From contig NC_069662.1 in the NCBI RefSeq assembly GCF_027244095.1, forward strand, positions 10,628,501-10,692,500: a DNA stretch of 64,000 bases, written 5' to 3'. Each line of letters opens with the position of its first letter. Position 1 is the first letter of the stretch. The notes beneath the pieces are model-generated. The model did no database searches. It saw only the letters and a list, made by a program, of their open reading frames with translations, and was not told the DNA's origin. This stretch comes from Hemicordylus capensis (taxonomy: Eukaryota > Chordata > Lepidosauria > Squamata > Cordylidae). Positions 1 to 11,200 of this stretch are shown piece by piece. Position numbers and translations under genes: made by a program.

Positions 1-255
1 AGTAAGGGAGGATGGTGGGGGGAAAGGGGAAACTCCAGGGACTCCCCTGCCACCTTGAGATACTCCCCCGGAAGGGGTAAGTGTGTTTTTTAAAATAAAA
101 ATTTAAAAAAACCACACTCGCGGAACACCCCCCCCCCCAACCAACCTGACCTGGGGGAGGGTTCAAAGGGGTGCTGGACCGTACTGGCACTTTCTGGTTC
201 AGGTCTGGTTCATACTCGAACCAAATTGGACAAGCTGGTTCCGTGCACACCCCTA
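1..255. mobile_element. right end of a non-autonomous hAT-like element, cut by the window edge
   Basis: The stretch ends with TTCCGTGCACACCCCTA at about 239-255. This is the inverted form of the TAGGGATGTGCACGG terminus carried by several other elements in this window. The interior has the GGTTC/GAACC-rich text typical of the family. The left end is outside the window, so its target duplication cannot be checked; the 8 bp after the end are CTATTTGT. Confidence 0.6.
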
Positions 256-1340
256 CTATTTGTTGTATATGGTGGCAGATGAGGCATTCAAGTTGCACAG
301 CATCAGCCTTGCTATGGTGCCTTTATGAAAAGCCTTATTCTTGGTTTCCTTATCTCCATTCAGTTGTATACCATTCCTTTTTCTACTGAACTTTCCCATT
401 GCCTCCCAGGCTTCTCTATATCCGTTCTCTCTTCATTCCCAGTAGTCTTCATGAGACCTCACTGCTGTAATTTCCCCATTCCGCCCCCCCATACAAACCA
501 TTAAGAGTGTTGTTAGCGATGTTGAGAGCACTTGCTGCAACCTCTCTTTATCCCTGTCCTGGACCCTCCTGAAATTTGGGATATGAGGGACTACAGAGGC
601 AGAGGTTGGTTTGCATGTCCCAGGCCTTAGTGGAGCTCCCTTTCCCACTGGGGACTGGACTGGGACTAGCATCTCCCACGGGAAAATAGCCCTCCCGTCC
701 TTTTCCTCAAGCAGATTTATTATGTAATCCACACCATGGTGGCTTTACCATCTTCGCCCTCTCTGCCTTCTCTGCACCTCAGGTTTTCACTTTAGTTTTT
801 GGTGAAGGGGAAATTGGAGCCAGCGGTGGCAGTGTGTGAGGTTTCCGTGTTTTCCCATCAGCTATTTGCAAACGCCTTCAAAGTTTTATATGCATTTGAT
901 TAAATATGCAAAACTCCTCAGTGCAATGTTCATGCATCTCTGTTGCTGATTTATTGATTTAAAATATTCAAACCCCCACCCCTACAGTACACCACTGCTT
1001 GGGGCAGCTCACTACATTAATAAAACAGATACAATGTAAAATAAGGAAATTAAGTTAAACAAAATAAAAGACCAGGCTATAATCCGAATTAAAGTCACAA
1101 TTTTTTTAAGTAACTGAAATCATAGCTCTGACTGTAAGTAAGTAAGTAAGTAAAATTCCTTCTTTTCCTGTTAAAAATGTTGCCACCATTAAAAACCCGG
1201 ACGATCATTGATTGATTAATTAATTAATATAAATAAAATGTGCAATGCAACTAAAAACATCATGAAAGCTGACGTTCAAACAGAGAAAACATGTCCATCT
1301 CTGTTGCCCACCAAGTGTATGCTACGTAAAGGAAAGAGCT
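256..1340. other. intergenic region without recognised gene
   Basis: No exon or known repeat could be supported here. A short TAAG tetranucleotide run lies near 1133-1151 and AT-rich text around 950-1260. The other exons of the truncated V2R that follows are not present, so they are either upstream of the window or lost. Confidence 0.5.
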
Positions 1341-1901
1341 GCAGGAGTTTAAGTGCTAAGCACTATCATTGTGATTCTTGCTTTCATGGCCACTAAACCA
1401 GGGTCCAAGATGAGGAAATGGGTGGGGAAGCAACTAGCTCACTATATAGTTCTTTTCAGTTCCCTCACCCAAGTCACTCTGTGTACTGTGTGGCTTGCAA
1501 CCTCTCCCCCATTCCCAGATCTTGATATGCATTCAGCAGCTGAAGAAATCATATTGGGGTGTAATGAGGGCTCAGCTCTGATGTTTTACTGTATCTTGGG
1601 CTTTATGGGCTTCCTGGCCATTTTCAGCTTCAGTGTGGCTTTCCTGGCCAGAAAGTTACCTGACAGTTTTAATGAAGCCAAATACATCACTTTCAGCATG
1701 TTGGTCTTCTGCAGTGTTTGGTTGTCCTTTGTTCCAACTTACTTGAGCACCAGGGGAAAATACATGGTGGCTGTGGAGGTCTTCTCCATCTTGGCCTCCA
1801 GTACAGGTTTACTGGGTTGCATCTTTTCTCCCAAATGTTTTGTCATTATAGTGAGACCTGGGTTGAATAGCAGGGAGCAGCTAATAAGGAGAAAGCATTA
1901 A
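1341..1901 (+). pseudogene. 5'-truncated V2R seven-transmembrane exon
   Basis: The sequence matches the last V2R exon from within TM3 to the stop. It has [15 protein letters not shown], the extracellular cysteine segment, [37 protein letters not shown] and FSPKC..I..RP, ending at a TAA at 1899-1901. The frame is open from 1353 over 182 codons. The region encoding the cysteine-rich end, TM1, TM2 and the start of TM3 is absent: similarity to the intact paralogues fades near 1341 and an in-frame stop lies at 1350-1352. A receptor lacking TM1-TM3 would not fold as a family C GPCR, so this is read as a gene relic. The recent-looking open frame could also mean an assembly gap or a loss not long ago. 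Confidence 0.85.
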
Positions 1902-2214
1902 AGAATATAAATGTAGCTAAACATTCCACATGTGTTTGCTTATAGTGGTCCTGAAGTTAGTTGTGACGAATGTGTTCCATTGGTTTTTATGTTGCCTCAT
2001 CAGGTGAAAGTATGAAAGTATTTTATTTGATCTGTTATATATATAACAGCATGGAGCAGGACTGATTGATCTGAGGCCGGGACTCCTTGTCCCAGCCTCT
2101 GTGAACTCCACAATGCAGCACATGACATGCACAATTCATTGGGGGATTCCCCCAGGAGATGGTTGATCTAGTTGCCTGTCTCTCTGTCTGTTGGGGCTAA
2201 ATATAATGCCAGCA

Positions 2215-2405
2215 AACACATGAGCAGTTAGCTTGGGTTAAGGGAGTGCTCACTCCCTTAAGCTCAGCTAACGGCCAGATTTGAAAGAGGGGCTAGGAGG
2301 TGCTGCCCGGCTGGGATCGGGCCCAATCCTGGCGGTGCTCATGCACAGCCTAACCCAGGCTGGGGTCCCTAGCCCGGGTTAGGCTGCACATGAGAACAAC
2401 CTCAG
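2215..2405. repeat. dispersed repeat with CCTAACCCAGGCTGGG core
   Basis: Text containing CAGCCTAACCCAGGCTGGG and GGGTTAGGCTGCACATGAGAACA recurs, in the same order, at 37563-37745 and more loosely at 56850-57080. The paired CAGCCTAACCC and GGGTTAGGCTG blocks are self-complementary, which suggests a small foldback DNA element. Family unknown. Confidence 0.5.
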
Positions 2406-2587
2406 CATGTAGTATGTTTACACTTCATTTGAGTAACATAGGGTTTGAAAACAATCCCATCACCATCAAAGATGATGGACTAGACACATCTTTTCAATGC
2501 CTCAGCATAGTTGCCATTACATAAGCTAGGAAGTGCCTGGGTAATTTCATAATTACATGTGCATTGTGCTCTTCTAGTGATCAGATG

Positions 2588-2827
2588 AACCCAGATAATC
2601 TGCATATGTCAATGGCTACTAGTCGGAGGGCCACCTCCAGCCTCAAAGGTAGGATGCCTCTGAGTGCCAGTTGCTGTGGAGTAACAACAGGAGAGAGGAT
2701 ATGTCCTCAGCTCCTGCCTGTAGGCTTCCAGCAGCATCTGGTTGGCCACTATGTGAAACAGGATGCTGGACTAGCTGGGCCTTGGGCCCGATCCAGCAGG
2801 GCTGTTCTTTGGTTCTTATGTTCTTAT
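2588..2827 (+). repeat. SINE-like dispersed repeat ending in TTCTTATGTTCTTATG
   Basis: The segment ends in GGGCCTTGGGCCCGATCCAGC followed by a TTCTTATG repeat tail. Copies occur at 15405-15537 on + and at about 41920-42070 and 52495-52750 on the minus strand. The defined tail and variable 5' ends fit a retrotransposed non-autonomous element. I do not know its family name. Confidence 0.55.
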
Positions 2828-3699
2828 GATTCCCCACATCCTAGTTATACTATTGAGTCATCCAAAAACCTTCGGTTTAAGATGAGAGTTAAGTTGTCTT
2901 TTCAATTTCACTCATACACTAAAAAGCATGGAAATTCCAAGTTAACGCTCAGATGTATTTGGGGGTGGATTTTCCACCCCCAGCTGCATGAAGCTCTGGA
3001 AACAAGCAAACCAACTACACTCTTGTTGTCAAACTCTTACCTGGACTCTGCCATATGCTATATGTACAAGTATAACCCCCTCATCAGTTATGATATTTTT
3101 GTAATTAATAAAAATATGACTGTAGTGACCAGCCTCCCCTCCCTCTAAAGAGTTAATAGAAGTGAACCTTGTCTTGATTGACAGGCTTGTGAACTCTAGG
3201 ACTCAGTCAATCAGCACGCCAGGTGGGTAGGACCAAGAGAGCTGTTGCCATGAAGAAGGGAGTACTTTGTTGCTAGAAGTTAGGCTGGAGGTGTACAGGA
3301 GGTCATGTGGCCATGGAGGATGGCTGCAGAAGATAACTGTAAAGCCTGGGAAGACACGATTACAGGAGGATTGAAGTCTCAGCTGGAGTTTGGCAAGTTC
3401 AAGGAAAAGGGAAATTTAGTCTAGGGAAAAGTTTGTTTAGTCAGAGTTGGTGTTAGAGATGTTATATTTCTTTATGTGTGTGCTCTGCATATTCTGGATA
3501 CCATTCTATTATAGTTTACATGCAACATAACTGAAATAAGAAACACACTCAATACACCTAGGGTGTTGCAAAAGCCTCTGTAAACATCTAAGCGTGCATT
3601 AAGACAACCTATTTTTGTAATCCTACTATGTATTCCTAACTGAAGAAATCAGAAGCAGTATGTAATAATTGAATAAAACTGATATTTTTGATCGTTTCT

Positions 3700-3970
3700 C
3701 TTTACAAGCCTCTCCGAGTTGGCTAAGCTCGCTCTCCCTGCACATGAGCAAGGAGGGAGCTCTGGGCGGCCGGACTGGCTGCCTACACAATTTCCAGCTC
3801 CGTGACGGACCCGGTGGGGGCTGGGGAGCTCAGGGGCCGCATGGCCCCTGGAAGCTCCAGTATGCCCTGTGCAAGCAGGGCAGGATGACCCCCGGAGCCG
3901 GGAGGAGGCTTTTCGCCTGCCCTCTGGGAGTCTACTCATGAGTAACCGTAGCAAAGAGCCACACCGCAGC
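3700..3970 (+). repeat. GC-rich interspersed element, copy 1
   Basis: It contains GGGCGGCCGGACTGGCTGCC, a GACGGACCCGGTGGGGGCTG block, CGCATGGCCCCTGGAAGC, and GAGCCGGGAGG, then a GAGTCTACTC segment. The same blocks in the same order are found at 18205-18535 and 45563-46030, and in reverse at about 22006-22370 and 59238-59648. It is much GC-richer than its surroundings. Confidence 0.6.
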
Positions 3971-4133
3971 TACTTACGATCTTTAAAACCAGGTTTGCAG
4001 AGTGCTCGCTATGCAAACCTGGTTTTAGGGGAGGGGTACTTAGGCAGGTTAACCGCCTAGGAACCACCGGGTTTGCAGCCGAGCCCAGTGGTGCACACGA
4101 TGGGGGGAAATTGGGCTAGCCTCTGCTAGCTCA

Positions 4134-4136
<3 letters not shown>

Positions 4137-4191
<55 letters not shown>
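4137..4191. repeat. (CA)n microsatellite
   Basis: About 27 uninterrupted CA dinucleotides. Long enough to be length-polymorphic. Confidence 0.95.
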
Positions 4192-4194
<3 letters not shown>

Positions 4195-5172
4195 TTATTT
4201 TATTTTTTAGCTGCACAGACAGCAAGGTGACCTCATAAGACTACTTTCCGTGAGGAGAGTAGGCTAAGAAATACTTTCGTCAGTTTGTGACATTTGAACT
4301 TTACATTTGATGGGGTGCTATGGGTGACTCTGAAATGAACAGCTGTAATTAGAGATGAGACTTTCAGCTTAAAGGCAAGACCTTAACCACCTCCCACTGG
4401 CCAGCTTGAAAGAGAGGTTGTCATCAAAGCTCCTCCCTCCCCTTCATTTATTCACCTTCATCCAGTCATTTGCACAGTTGGACCTCTACCCATTCATGAA
4501 GTAGGCGTGAGGAATGTGTTATAGCAACAGTCCCCAAACATCCTGAATAACCACGCACCTGCACTCTGGGAGGAAGTCTCAGCTCCTTAGCACTTATCAT
4601 TCAAGGGAGGGGCAGTTTTGATTGCTATCTCCTTCCTGCAGAGCTGTCCTCCTGTGCCACCTAAAAATATGTCCCAGAGAGTTGCAAAGTGTTGGATGGT
4701 GTCGGGCACTTCTGGAGGAAAGGGAGATTAGCAGAAATTGCTCCCTCTTGTGTGATACGTGCTGCAGATCTCAGAAAGCTTTCCACAATGGGGATGCTTC
4801 TTCCCAGCACATAAGCACAGAGTTAGTCAGGATGGTGTCCATTGGCTTATTTGTTGGATAACTGTGTCTCGTTCTTTCATTCTCCTGTAGGATTTTTTTG
4901 CAGGTGAGATTTTGTGGAAGCTTCTCTTCACCTCACCTCACCACCACAATATACTTAGATGCCAAAAAAGGGGGCTATCAAATAATTGTTTGGCTTTAGT
5001 GGAGTTGGGGGGAAAAGATGGTGGCCTTCTGGAGTTTCAAATACAAAATGGAGACTCTTTAACTACTCTATGGTGATCAATGTTTTCTATTTTAATGTTC
5101 AAGGATTCCAGTATTGAAAAACTGGAGCAGATTGGGAATTTGAAAACTTTAACACCATGTCTGCAGATTAAC

Positions 5173-5658
5173 GCAGGTGGACCTCGCTTTATGCGGTACC
5201 ACTATTTGCCATTCCATGTATCTACAGTTGAAAATAGGCACCCAACTTTGGCATACACTGATACAGAATGAATTATTACCTGTGTATCTGTGTTTCCTAG
5301 GTGTCCAGAAGTAACCTTCAAGGTCATTTTTGGTCACCATTTTGTTTAAAGGAGCCATTTTGTGGCTCTTCTTTTCCCACCTGTGATTTTCCCCAAAAGT
5401 TGGCTAAACCGATGGTTTTTGGGCAGGGGGCATTGCTGGACAGATGGAGACCCACGGAGCTCAGTGTGGCACTTTCTTTCCATTATTTTCACTATTTTGG
5501 GGCAGGGTTTTTTGTGTGTGCCATTTTTCAGACTTTCCCCCCATTGCAATAACCTAACCCCCTCCCATTTCCCATTTCCCTAATGCCTTATTATCCACAG
5601 TTTTGTTACTCACGGAAATCTGTGGGAACAGAACCTCTGTGGATAACGGCGTACACCT
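5173..5658. mobile_element. non-autonomous DNA element with CAGGTGGACCTCGC ends
   Basis: The left end reads CAGGTGGACCTCGCTTTATGC and the right end ATAACGGCGTACACCTG, which are imperfect inverted repeats. A related short minus-strand copy is seen at about 35069-35143 (ACGGATCC... ATAGCGAGGTACAGCTG). No target duplication could be recognised, so the superfamily is left open. Confidence 0.5.
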
Positions 5659-5707
5659 GTGCCTTGCAGATTCATTTTCCTTTTGAATGCTCTTTTCTTT
5701 TTAATAC

Positions 5708-7434
5708 TAGAGTTGTGGTTTTTTTCTGTTCTGTTTTTGGCCCAAATCCAAAACACCCCCATTTTGTTCTTTGTTCGAAAGCAGCCAATCTGAAACACCC
5801 CAATTTTGTTCTTTGTTCAAAATCGCAAAATCCAAATCCAAAATGTTTTGGATTTAGAAAATGACCCTGGGAAAAAATTAGTGGGTGGGGTAGTAGTGCC
5901 CAATGGGTGGAAGCTACCACCCGAATTTCAGAGGAATTGGGCAAAGGGTTGATTTTTGGTGAATTTTTGAAATTTAAGATTGTCCCTTTAGGGAATAATG
6001 GAGGTTCGAGCAAAAGTATAGCTTCACGTTGGGGTGGGGGGGTGGGGAAGGGGTGGCCCAGAGCAGAGTAGGATGGGTGGTAGTGCCCAGGGGGGGCAAG
6101 GAAGCTGCTAGAATTATTTCAAAGGAATTGGGCAGAGGGCTGATTTTTAAAGATTTAATGGAGTTTATGGATCTTTAAAGTTCTTCCCCATAGGGAATGA
6201 TGGGGGTTTCAGCAGCCCCATAACTGCACTTACTCTGGGCACTGGGGTGGCCCAGAGCAGATGGTCATGTAGAGCACATAGGGTGCCAAACATCCCCATG
6301 CATTGTTAACCCGTGCAATACTGGGTTCTGTAGTTTCTGAGATGTTTTGAGTGTAGATTCTCTGGTAGTATATGAGAGCGGATTCATGGTTTGTCACTGA
6401 AAGTGAAAAGCTCATATGCTACCAGAGAATCTATACTCAGAACACCTCAGAAACAACAGAACCCAGCACCCCATGGGTTAGCAACCATGGGGGTGGCTGG
6501 CACCCTATGTGCACTACACCACCACTCACTCCCGACCACCCCAGTGCCCCCCAGGTGGAGTTATGGGGCTTCTGAAAGCTCTGTTATTCCCTAGGGGGGG
6601 GGAACCTTAAAGATGCGTAAACTTCAACAATTCCTAAGAAATCAGCCCTTTGCCTTTGGAACCTGGGTTGTGGCAGGCACCCCTTGGGGCACTGCCACCC
6701 AACCCACTGTTTTGCCCCTCAGGCCCCCTTTCTTCCCCAACTCTGCCCCAAAGACATTTAAACTTCAGAAATGCTTTTAAAAAATCACCCCGTTCCCCAA
6801 TTCCTTTGGAATCTGGGTGGCAGCAGGCACCCATTGGGGTACTACCACCTGACCCACTCTTCTGCCCCCCAAGCCCCCTTTCTGTCCCCAAGCCACCCCA
6901 AATAACATCAACATCACACATCAACAACTACAGCAGAACTTTGCAAAGAACCAGGCAGATTTCCAAAGGTCACGCACATCCACATCCCCCCCCAGAAGTG
7001 CAATTGATCTACACACAACAGTGTGAAACAACAACAATGAAATGCACACTGCCCCATGGAATGTGCACACTGCCCCACTGGCCAATGAGGGTGAATTTTA
7101 CCCTGAAATTTCCTTAAAAGAAATAAGGAGGCAATTGCCAGCAGATCAGCCGATGCTTATGCTGGCCAGTCTGCCGGCTGGAAGGGCCGGAAATGTGAAC
7201 AGATGTCAAAATTCAAAATGAAGACTGAAGGAGAAAGACTTTTCGTGATTGCAAAATGGAGTTCCAAAACAGCTGAAACAACAAAATGTTTTGTATCTGA
7301 AACAGGGACATTTTGTTTCGGCTACAAAATTTTCTGTTTTGAGCATTGGGTGTTTTGTTTTGGCTACAAAACAGCCAAAATGGCCTGTTTTGTGCACAAA
7401 ATGTTTTGTATCCGAAACGAAATGCACACCCCTG
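5708..7434. mobile_element. 1.7-kb non-autonomous hAT-like element with internal repeats
   Basis: The element is flanked on both sides by the identical 8 bp TTTAATAC (5700-5707 and 7435-7442). It begins TAGAGTTGTGG and ends CACACCCCTG, imperfect termini of the TAGGG/CAGGG type that fits the hAT consensus YARNG. The interior repeats a module of GTAGTGCCCAATGGGTGG, GCTACCACCC, GGGCAGAGGGCTGATTTTT and ATTCCC several times, and has inverted TTTTGT-rich ends. No transposase reading frame was recognised; the open frames inside (for example 6650-7117) are proline-rich repeat translations. Confidence 0.8.
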
Positions 7435-7680
7435 TTTAATACCTTATTTTTACAGTGGCTTAGTGTATACCTCTGGTTACTCCATCAACACTGGTGTTTC
7501 CATTTTGAATATGGGCCCAACAGAACTTTGCACACATTTTTTCTTCTTGTGTGTAGTCCCCCCCCTCCCCACAAGCTTCTTTTTCCCTTTGAGTCTTTTT
7601 CTGGCTCTTCGTTAGAAGCTGTTGTGTCCCTTGCTAACTCATGTAGATGACGTTTGCTGAAATGTGATAAACTTATTTTC

Positions 7681-8025
7681 TTCTGCCATGTTGCATGGAA
7701 TCTATAATTCTGAGAAGATGATTATCTTACCTGCAATTATCATATTATCACAATTAACCGTTATTACTTCTACTTCTTCTGCAAGTCCCTGGGAGTTCCA
7801 GTGGCCACTTACAAAATGTGAGCCAAGAATAATGCATGAATAATATCCCCTGTGCCATACAGATCTGCGGATAGAGATAGGCAGAGCTCCATCCATGTGT
7901 TCAAGTTGTACTTTACTGTTTGTGTTTCAAATCAGCTGAGTAAATGGGCTGGGCATGCAGTCCAGGCTGTGCTACTCAGGAGCACACAGGACAATCTGTA
8001 TGCGGAAGGAAGATTTTCAGGCAAG
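7681..8025 (+). promoter_or_regulatory. V2R-1 putative promoter and 5' leader, conserved among paralogues
   Basis: The roughly 350 bp before the start codon resemble the same interval of V2R-2 (25582-25951) and V2R-3 (54290-54657). Shared blocks include CTTCTGCCATGT, AATTATCATATT near 7735, ATCAGCTGAGTAA near 7933, GGCTGTGCTACTCAG near 7965, and an AAG immediately before ATG. The TAATTA-type core is a common homeodomain site. No TATA box or transcription start can be fixed by eye. Confidence 0.5.
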
Positions 8026-8237
8026 ATGGTGGTCTTGGTGGTCATGCTGCTGCTGGCAAGGATCGTCTGTAAGCTTCAATTTGTCAAATGTAACCCCAGC
8101 ATCCTTCTTCCTTTTCTTCATAATTATTACCAGTCAGGTGACCTCATTATTGCTGGCATTATATCTCAGATGTACATCAATTCTGACCTGATGACATTCA
8201 GACAACATCCATTTGAGGAACTGATTGACGAATTCAT
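8026..8237 (+). CDS. V2R-1 exon 1 (signal peptide, start of ligand-binding domain)
   Basis: It runs from ATG to AAT TCA T|GTAAGG and leaves two bases of a split codon, which join the first base of exon 2. It encodes [15 protein letters not shown] and the conserved [18 protein letters not shown] block. Confidence 0.9.
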
Positions 8238-11200
8238 GTAAGGAAGCCGCTTTTCAGTCACATATTGTAATTGCCTGCTCCATCTAAATGGGCAAAGAGG
8301 CACCTTTTCAAGTGGTGAATCCTTTTAAATTTAGCAGAGGGAAAGCAACCGGCTCTATCCAGCCCCATGGTTGTTGCTGGTGTCTATCTTGTATTTCTTT
8401 TTAGATTGTGAGCCTTTTGGAAGATAGGGAACCTTCTTCTTGTTATTTTCTATGTCAACTGCTTTGTGAGATTCTTTTTGAAAAGCGGGTTAGAAATAGT
8501 AGTAGTAACACCTGCTAACTGAGCAAAAAATACACTTTTTAATGTGATTCTCTTACATTTAGCAGGGAGAAAGCAACTGGCCAAGTTCATCCCCAGCACA
8601 GCGTCTCCCTAATGGCTGTTGCTGGTTTCTACTTTCTGTTTCTTTTTAAATTGTGAGCCCTTTGGGGACAGGAGCCATCTTACTTATTTATTATTTATTT
8701 GTCTATGTAAACCACTTTGAGAACTTTTGCTGAAAAGTGATAAATAAACAGCAGTAGTTGTAGTAGTAGTTGCAGTACCAGTAATTATAGTAGTAGTTTT
8801 AATTGTAAACCACCCTGAGCCATTTTGGAAGGGCAGTATACAAATCAAATCAAATCAAATCAAATCAATCAATCAATCAATCAATAGTTGTTGTCCAGTA
8901 GTAGTAGTCATCCAGATATTATTCCCTGGCTGGCAAATTATTTGGATTGAATCTAGCTTCAGTTCATTTTGTAGGGAAATTCAAATACTGTGGCTGACAC
9001 CTTGACTTATGCTGATGTTGCACTCAGCCAGTTGCACGCAGTCTGGAGTCTGAACAACCTGTAGCACTCCTCATATGTTTTACAGGGAGCTTTTGAGCAA
9101 GATTGGAATTTAGAACATCCCCATGATTTAGCACTGCTATGTAATGTTCTTGCACTAATGCGTTCATTGCACAAGGACAGCATAAGTCAGGATGTAGGAA
9201 CATAGCAAGCCGCCTTATACTCTGTCAGACCATGGGTCCATCTTGCTCAGTATTGTCTACACAGACTGGCAGCGGCTTCTCCAAGGTTGTAGGCAGGAAT
9301 CTCTCTCAGCCCTGTCTTGGAGACGCTGCCAGGGAGGGTACTTGGAATCTAGATGCTCTTCCCAGAGTGGCTCCATCCCCTCAGGGGAATATCTTACAGC
9401 GCTCACATATGTAGTGTCCTATTCAAATGCAACCAGGATGAATCCTGCTTAGCAAAGAGGACAATTCATGCTTGTTACCACAAGAACAGCTCCCCTCCCT
9501 TTTGCACTCCTTCCCTCAGCCTGCATCTCTTTTTTCTTTGTAAAGTGGTAGCCTATCCCTTCCTATGTTTCTTTAATAGCGCTATTTACTCAGTACATTC
9601 ATATACCAACTTATTGCCTTGGCATTTAAGGTGGTTTACAATTTTTGTGGCTTGTTTGTTGGCTTCTTGAGACCAGGCCTTCTTTATAGCTGAAATGCAC
9701 TCTCTGTCAAATTAAGAGCTTCTCCATCTCCGGCTGCTTTTACAAAGACCCTTGTTTTCTCAGGCTTTTAGTTAATTAATTAATTTTAAACCATGTGTTT
9801 TATTATATAATATTGTCCTAATCTTTGTATGTACACTGCTTAGGGACAAACATATCAGGTGGTGTATAAATATGATAATAAATACATAAAATAAAAGTCA
9901 CATAATATAAAACAGTTCTGTCTCAAATCAGTATTAGACCCTTCAGGAGCTGATTAGACGAGATCTCCTGAAATCTCTACTTCTTTATTCTCCTCATAGA
10001 TCTTATATCTTAGTTAGAGTAACTCTAGTAAATCCAAGTAGATTCTGAATACATTTATCTATAGTCTTCTATCCTAATGTTACTTCATTATTCTTTTAAC
10101 TGGGACCCACACATTTTAATGGAATACATTTAACAAGCATCTATTCAAATAGTAAATGACATATACTGAAGATAGTGGGGAGACCATTCCCCCTTTACCA
10201 TCCCTCCATTGTTTCTCTGAACTGTAACTCACCCTTTTTGAACTTCAATTAGAAAAAAAATTCAAATTAATTCTGGAATTATCAGGTATTAGTTCCAAAG
10301 TAGAACCAATGCATCAGGATGAGTCCACTGTGACTTCCTTTTTGTTTCTGAATTTTGCAGAATGCTCTGTGCATTTATGGTTTACCAAGGCCTTTCTGTC
10401 ATTTATTCTGTTTTCACTAATGTTTAACCTTTCTGTTGTAAACTGCCCAGAGACGTGAGTTTGGGCGGTATAGAAATAGGTTGAATAAATAAATAAATTA
10501 AATAAATGGTAAGATTTGCTGTCCTTCCATCTGCAGTTGCTGGAGAATAGATACAGCAAAATCTGTAGTGCTGGAGGGTAGATAAAGTGCTGGAGGGTAG
10601 ATACAACAAAACTTCTGACAATGAGCACACACGTCCATGTGGCACAGGCCAAGGCTATTGAAACAGTGGGGCATGTTTTGCTTAATTGTGTTTTTCTAAT
10701 TGTGAACTCTGAAATAAGTTAACAACTCCTCTTTTATCGCAAATGCAAGGATGCTCTGATGAATCTTACATTACCTTTTTACTCTCAGATAAGTGTGCAG
10801 TGATTACTCACCATGTGACCAGCTTTTGTGCAACAGTATGTAAAGTGTGTAGTGAATTAACCGCTGGACTGTCAAATCCCTGAATGAATAGATTTATTAA
10901 ACCATTATTATATTTGTAACACCTCAAGTTAAATGGATTAGGCTATAGGCTGATAAATGGATTAGGCTATTTCCTCTTTATTCATTCTGATGGTGATTTA
11001 TTGTATATCTTTGTCTGTTGCATACTTCTGCTCATGGATTTTTTGTTTTGTTTTTGTTTATTGTTTATCAATGACCATAATAAAGAACTATATGAAGTGA
11101 ATATACTTTGGCACAACACATAGCTTTCATTTCAGAGTACTGACACAGAATTACCAGCACATCCTGGCCTTTGTTTTTGCTGTGAAGGAGATCAATGAAA

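Larger units (their letters stand above)
1902..8025. other. intergenic region between the V2R relic and V2R-1
   Basis: No host gene was recognised. Contents listed separately are dispersed repeats at 2215-2405 and 2588-2827, a GC-rich element at 3700-3970, a CA microsatellite, a small DNA element at 5173-5658, and a 1.7-kb hAT-like element. About 2880-3690 and 4200-5160 show nothing identifiable. The last 350 bp before the V2R-1 start are shared with the other V2Rs and are listed as a putative promoter. Confidence 0.5.

Noticed and set aside
6650-7117. 155-codon open frame as a gene
   Set aside because: It lies wholly inside the hAT-like element 5708-7434 and translates internal repeats into proline-rich text.
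7852-8025. Longer N-terminus for V2R-1 from the upstream in-frame ATG
   Set aside because: It would place 58 residues before the signal peptide and is not shared with V2R-2 or V2R-3.
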